This document shows positions 60,161-64,000 of a stretch of DNA of 64,000 nt, piece by piece. This DNA is from Dillenia suffruticosa (taxonomy: Eukaryota > Streptophyta > Magnoliopsida > Dilleniales > Dilleniaceae), in assembly GCA_033439265.1 (NCBI GenBank), contig JAVTVX010000005.1:1684001-1748000 (forward strand). The letters run 5' to 3'. A program made the position numbers and the translations under genes. Positions within the stretch are counted from its first letter, which is position 1. The number at the start of each line of letters is the position of its first letter. Under the pieces are notes generated by a model. It was given only the letters and a program-made list of their open reading frames with translations. It searched no databases and had not been told where the DNA came from.

Positions 60161-61368
60161 TTTTGTGTCTTCTGAGATGCCATTTGATCTTTACCATGTG
60201 CCAAAACAACTTCTTAATTTGCTATATACATAACATAGTTGAAACACTTACCTTTTATTGGCTTGAGCCTGATTGATTGATTATTGGTCTATGAGGATAG
60301 ATTCTCAAGAGTTGATTTACATTCAATATAGTTAACCATGGACCATTTCCTCATCTTCTAAATTACATAAAAATATTGATATATTAAAGCGGCCCCAAGT
60401 TGGCCTATCCTAAAGCTTCAAGGCAAAAAAACACCACGCCAGACTTTAATATCTCTACCTTTTTTTTACTTCTCTACATCTGCATCAACCATAGGGGTTA
60501 GCATTATATCGAGGCTATGGATGTCTTACACCCAGATGGCACCAAAGCAAAAAATCACAATCAAGTTGAGGTCGTACTGGGTCCCTCTAATAGAGGACTC
60601 ATGCAAGCAAATAATGGAGGCTGGGTCCCTCTAATAGAGGACTCATGCAAGCAAATAATGGATGCTGCAAGGGCTACAAATGCCAAGACCATGGGTCCTG
60701 TTCCGTTGCCAACAAAGAAGCAAGTCTATTGTGTTCTCAAATCTCCCCATGTGAACAAAGATGCAAGGTTCCATTTTGAGATCCGTACTCACCAGCGCCT
60801 GATTGATATCTTGTACCCAACTACCCAAACGATAGATTCTTTGATCCAGCTTGATCTTCCTGCTGGTGTGACACAAGACTGACGATTAGACTATCTTCTT
60901 AGGGACATTTTATGTGCAGTTTGTTCGATTTAAAGCGAAATTATGGGTTTATTACGGATCTCAAATATTCATGTTCTTGATGCATTTCTATGTGGTACTA
61001 TGTACCCATATCAAGTTTTAAAGTGATGCCAAAGCTATTTATTATCAGCACAAAGCTAGTGGGACTAATTCCAAAAAAAAAAATGGAAAAAAATAAAGAT
61101 AGGACAATCCCAACAAAACCTGAATTTCAAAAAACATGAAACTCTTATTACTAGAAACCAATAGAAATGGTCAATCGAAACTACATTTTTTTCGCCGAGT
61201 AATTCAAGGATCTAGAACCCTCGTCACGTAAAGCATTCAAAAAAACATAATAGATACCTAGAAACTAATATTTTCTATACAAGAAATAATCAATACCATG
61301 CCAGGTTTAAACCCTCCCGTAACAAAATTGATCCTACACCTAAACTATGAAAGAAAAATAAAATGAAA

Positions 61369-63124
61369 TTACAATTTGAGCCAATCATCGCCATCAATAA
61401 AAGTAAAATTCAGAAAAGCCATTGCAGCAGCTTCATTCCGAAAAGATTTCATCCAAGTAACCCTTTTGCTGGTATCTGCTCCCTTACCCATGTTATTATA
61501 CTCGGCGAAAAAGATGGTGCTGCACATAATAAAACATCAGTATAAATTTTAAGAAGTATCATAAGTGAAAGTATTTGTTTGTACCTCAAAGCTTTATCCC
61601 AGTTCGTCCATCCCGAAGGAATAATAATATTACTAATATTGCAGAACGAAAATACTACTCGGGAATAACCTCCCCAAGCTCTTCCTAGATAGATACTACC
61701 GGTGCCGTCAATTGTACAATTGACGAACGAAAACCCGGTATCATCTGGACTATCCCTGTGGTGAGCTGCAATTGATCCTGTATCTATTGCCGTTGATCTA
61801 AGATGACAATCCTATTTGGGAAAAAAAAAAACTAAAATTAAAAAATATGTTTTAAAATTTTGATTAAAAAAGTAAAAGTTATTGAGAAATGATACCTGAT
61901 AGAGTGATTTGGCAGTACCAAAAATAAAATCCACAAAACCTTCTATGTAACACTGATAAAAGTAATGACTTCCTCTATCATCCAAAAGGGTGTCTTGGGA
62001 CCCAACAATCCTCACTTTATACAGTATGGCTTTGTCCCCGCTCAGTCTCAATGCCACGGCTTGGGCACCTTCTTCTCCTTCCACCGCAACTACTGTGTTC
62101 TATATATATATATAGATATATATTAGTAATATTTTATTAAAATTTTAACCAAATTTGTATAAAAAAATTGTGAAAAAGAAAAATATACCTCAAAGGTGAT
62201 ACCCGTAGCAACAAAATAGTCAGAATAAATGGTGACTGATCCAGTATCAACGGTGCCTATTTCACCGACAACGGTATTGTTAATGACTATTTTATCAGAT
62301 GCTTTGTCGTGCCAAGTGATCTTTGTGATTGAAGGGTCGTCTGGGCTTCCTATAAATGATATATATGGCTTTGTGCTGGGCACAATGACCTTTTCTCTGC
62401 AATAAAAAATTCCAATTTAATAAAGCAATCAGCTTACATGGAAAAACTGCAGCTTCTTCCCTCATCATAAACAAAATAATAATAATAATAAAGCAAAAAT
62501 ATATCATTGTTAAACACGATTGTCCAAGAAAATTCTTCCCCCCCTCCCTCTTAAAGAGCCAAATCAAGCTTTTGATAACTCAAAAAAAAATTGTGAGAAA
62601 AATGCAAACTTCCCATATAGCCAATTTTCATTGTGAATGATCCCCACGTTGCAACTTTTGCGACCCACTAATGCAACAGAAAGGGGGGGGGGGAACCCCG
62701 TGATTGGAAACTTAAAATTTGAGCGGTTTTACAATAAAAGAATGAAACCAACACAGAAGCACATACTCTTAACCCCTGAAACCATAATCAAAAATTAAAA
62801 ATAAAAATAGAAAGAGAAATAAAAATGCATAAAAGCTCACCTATAAATTCCAGGACTGATATAAATTTTAACTCTTTTAGAATTGTTTTCAGGAACCATA
62901 TCAACAGCACCTTGAACAGTCTCAGAATGTCCAAAACCATACTTGTTTACTATTAAAACACGACTTTGATCAAAGTTATTTCGAAAATACCATCCCGGCC
63001 ATTTCCAAGTTATTTGCATATCATCCCATGTAATATAAGTATTTTCACAAAAACCTCCTTGAAAATTCAACCAAAATCCTACCAAAACCACCAACCATAT
63101 CAAGGAACTATGAAAAGAAGCCAT
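61369..63124 (-). CDS. pectin methylesterase, QRT1-like, copy B
   Basis: Five minus-strand exons with the same structure and phases as copy A: 63124-62841, 62396-62189, 62099-61896, 61811-61585 and 61519-61369, giving 357 residues. The frame is intact. All CE8 motifs are kept (GIYREKV, GAQAVALR, GSQDTL, VDFIFG, YLGRAWG). Differences seen from copy A include FCEN for FCAN at the signal peptide end, FSFCNIS for FSYCNVS, WDKAL for WDKPL, RVTWM for RVSWM, and GDDWLKL for GDNWLKL. Several changes fall in exons 4 and 5. Both copies look functional, so this is a recent tandem-type duplication with the uS10 pseudogene between them. The TATA-like box is at 63235-63245. Confidence 0.93.
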
Positions 63125-63234
63125 GTTTGTTGATCGAGTTGAGAATCAAAGGTGTACGTGAATGAAGAGAATGAACAAAGGAGGAGGCTGAGAATCAGAG
63201 GTGAAGGTGAAAGAAGAGAATGAATGGAGGAGGG

Positions 63235-63245
63235 TTATTATATAG
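63235..63245 (-). promoter_or_regulatory. candidate TATA box of esterase copy B
   Basis: CTATATAATAA on the minus strand, about 115 bp upstream of the start codon, conserved with copy A. Confidence 0.55.
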
Positions 63246-63510
63246 AGGAGGATATTGGTGTTAGAGTTGTTATGAAATTCATCATGTGAAAATGGGATAA
63301 CTATGAGCATTCTTAAAGAAGAAGAAAGAGAAGTAGAGTTAGAATCAAAGAGGTGAGAGAATACAAAGATGATTGGTTAGAGATAGAGGGAACAATGAAG
63401 AAGTGGAAGAGGAGGAGAGTTGTGAATGGGGAAGAAGTTCATGAGATCTGTGCTACTTACAATGATAAAGACGAAGGGAAGTTTTAAAGCAACTCAAATG
63501 CTTGGGATGT

Positions 63511-64000
63511 TTTTTTGTGTGATTTGAGTCGTTATTTAGTACTTTGAGTTTACGGTTATGATTTCTTAAGCTGAAAAACCGTATTAGATTTTCACCTATG
63601 ACCCTTCAATTTTAAATATTATTTAAATTGACCCCTAATCATTTAATTACAAGATAGAGTTGTGTCTTACTTGGATTCTAAGAAAAAATCAATTGTAAGA
63701 TAAAATTGTCTTTCATTATTATTTAAATTGACCACTAATAATTTAATTGCAAGATAAAGTTACATCCTATTTGGATTCTAACAGTCTTGCAGTGAAAAAT
63801 GGAAGGAATGGGAGGTTTTTAAAATATCCATCCATGTTTCACCAAGCGATTTATTTGAGGAAAAGATTTTGAAGAATTTCATACAAAGTTCTAAATCCAA
63901 TTTTTCAACCCCATCAAATCAATGGGTTTTGAAGGGATTCTTTTAAAAATCTAAATGCTAAATTTATTCTTATATTCTCTATTTTAAAAAGAACAAACTT
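63511..64000. repeat. AT-rich ~660 bp repeat unit, cut by the window end
   Basis: The unit starts with GTGTGATTTGAGTCGTTATT and follows the motif order of the array at 54771-56720. It is incomplete at the right edge. Confidence 0.85.

Larger units (their letters stand above)
57283..60882 (+). pseudogene. plastid ribosomal protein uS10 (PRPS10) pseudogene
   Basis: Nuclear gene for the chloroplast small-subunit protein uS10c. Exon 1 (57283-57491) encodes a Ser-rich transit peptide ending SSIVFAAPEVLDSPET, then a TAA at 57463. Inserting one base there restores NSPESDTLG and the phase of a GGG|GTTTGT donor. Exon 2 is 57584-57643 (VEGAEILASAPLSISSDAEK). Exon 3 begins at 60536 with MAPKQKITIKLRSYWVPLIE and ends at 60882. 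In it a 44 bp segment is duplicated in tandem (60579-60622 and 60623-60666), which shifts the frame and adds stops. After the repeat the family sequence resumes: DAARATNAKTMGPVPLPTKK, CVLKSPHVNKDARFHFEIRT and RLIDILYPTTQTIDSLIQLD. The end GVTQD also differs from the GVDVE-type ending I remember. With two independent frame lesions it is most likely inactive. Intron 2 is 2.9 kb. Confidence 0.85.
60902..63510. repeat. segmental duplication copy B
   Basis: Partner of 52096-54770. It begins about 20 bp after the end of the uS10 pseudogene and contains esterase copy B with its promoter. At its upstream edge it passes into the same 660 bp AT-rich repeat family. Confidence 0.9.

Noticed and set aside
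52096..63510. LTR retrotransposon (two long direct repeats)
   Set aside because: The repeated segments contain a complete intron-bearing cellular gene, and the DNA between them carries no retroelement proteins.

Overview
The window is nuclear DNA of a flowering plant, most likely a eudicot. It is AT-rich, has many short GT-AG introns and long AG/GA and TA microsatellites, and carries plant-type SINEs, a LINE, a CACTA element and a hAT-like element. The genes are plant housekeeping and cell-wall genes. Nothing is bacterial: no operons, CRISPR array or prophage. The species cannot be named from the sequence.

Layout. 0.76-1.33 kb: the 3' exons of a SPO11-1 meiotic recombination gene (+). 1.3-5.8 kb: mostly non-coding, with one orphan exon-like segment. 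5.84-6.49 kb: a DUF761-type small acidic protein (-). 10.87-11.19 kb: a DUF7722-type small protein (-). 11.2-17.3 kb: AT-rich repeats and a LINE remnant. 17.29-25.46 kb: a complete ten-exon TIM50 gene (+) with a hAT-like element in its last intron. 26.5-27.4 kb: LINE RNase H and SINE remnants. 29.63-31.53 kb: a three-exon ZIP2-like metal transporter (+). 32.54-41.40 kb: a six-exon membrane protein gene (-) whose large second intron holds an Au-type SINE and a 2.8 kb LINE, and whose exon 5 lacks one base. 43.05-47.02 kb: a four-exon WSS1A DNA-dependent protease gene (+), divergent from the previous gene and followed by a SINE. 48.25-50.54 kb: an agenet/BAH-like pseudogene with a CACTA element in its intron. 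52.58-54.36 kb and 61.37-63.12 kb: two nearly identical QRT1-like pectin methylesterase genes (-), with a decayed plastid ribosomal protein uS10 gene (57.28-60.88 kb, +) between them and a roughly 660 bp tandem repeat upstream of copy A that recurs upstream of copy B.

The genes form no common pathway. TIM50 acts in mitochondrial protein import, ZIP2-like in zinc or manganese transport, WSS1A in repair of DNA-protein crosslinks, SPO11-1 in meiotic break formation, and the pectin methylesterases in cell-wall remodelling. The most informative content is evolutionary: a recent segmental duplication of the esterase, two pseudogenes with identifiable lesions, a one-base frame break in an otherwise good gene, and several transposons whose ends and target-site duplications can be read exactly.

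I see no convincing sign of a new biological system. Gene models were built by hand from splice-site phase and remembered family sequences, with no alignment or transcript data.
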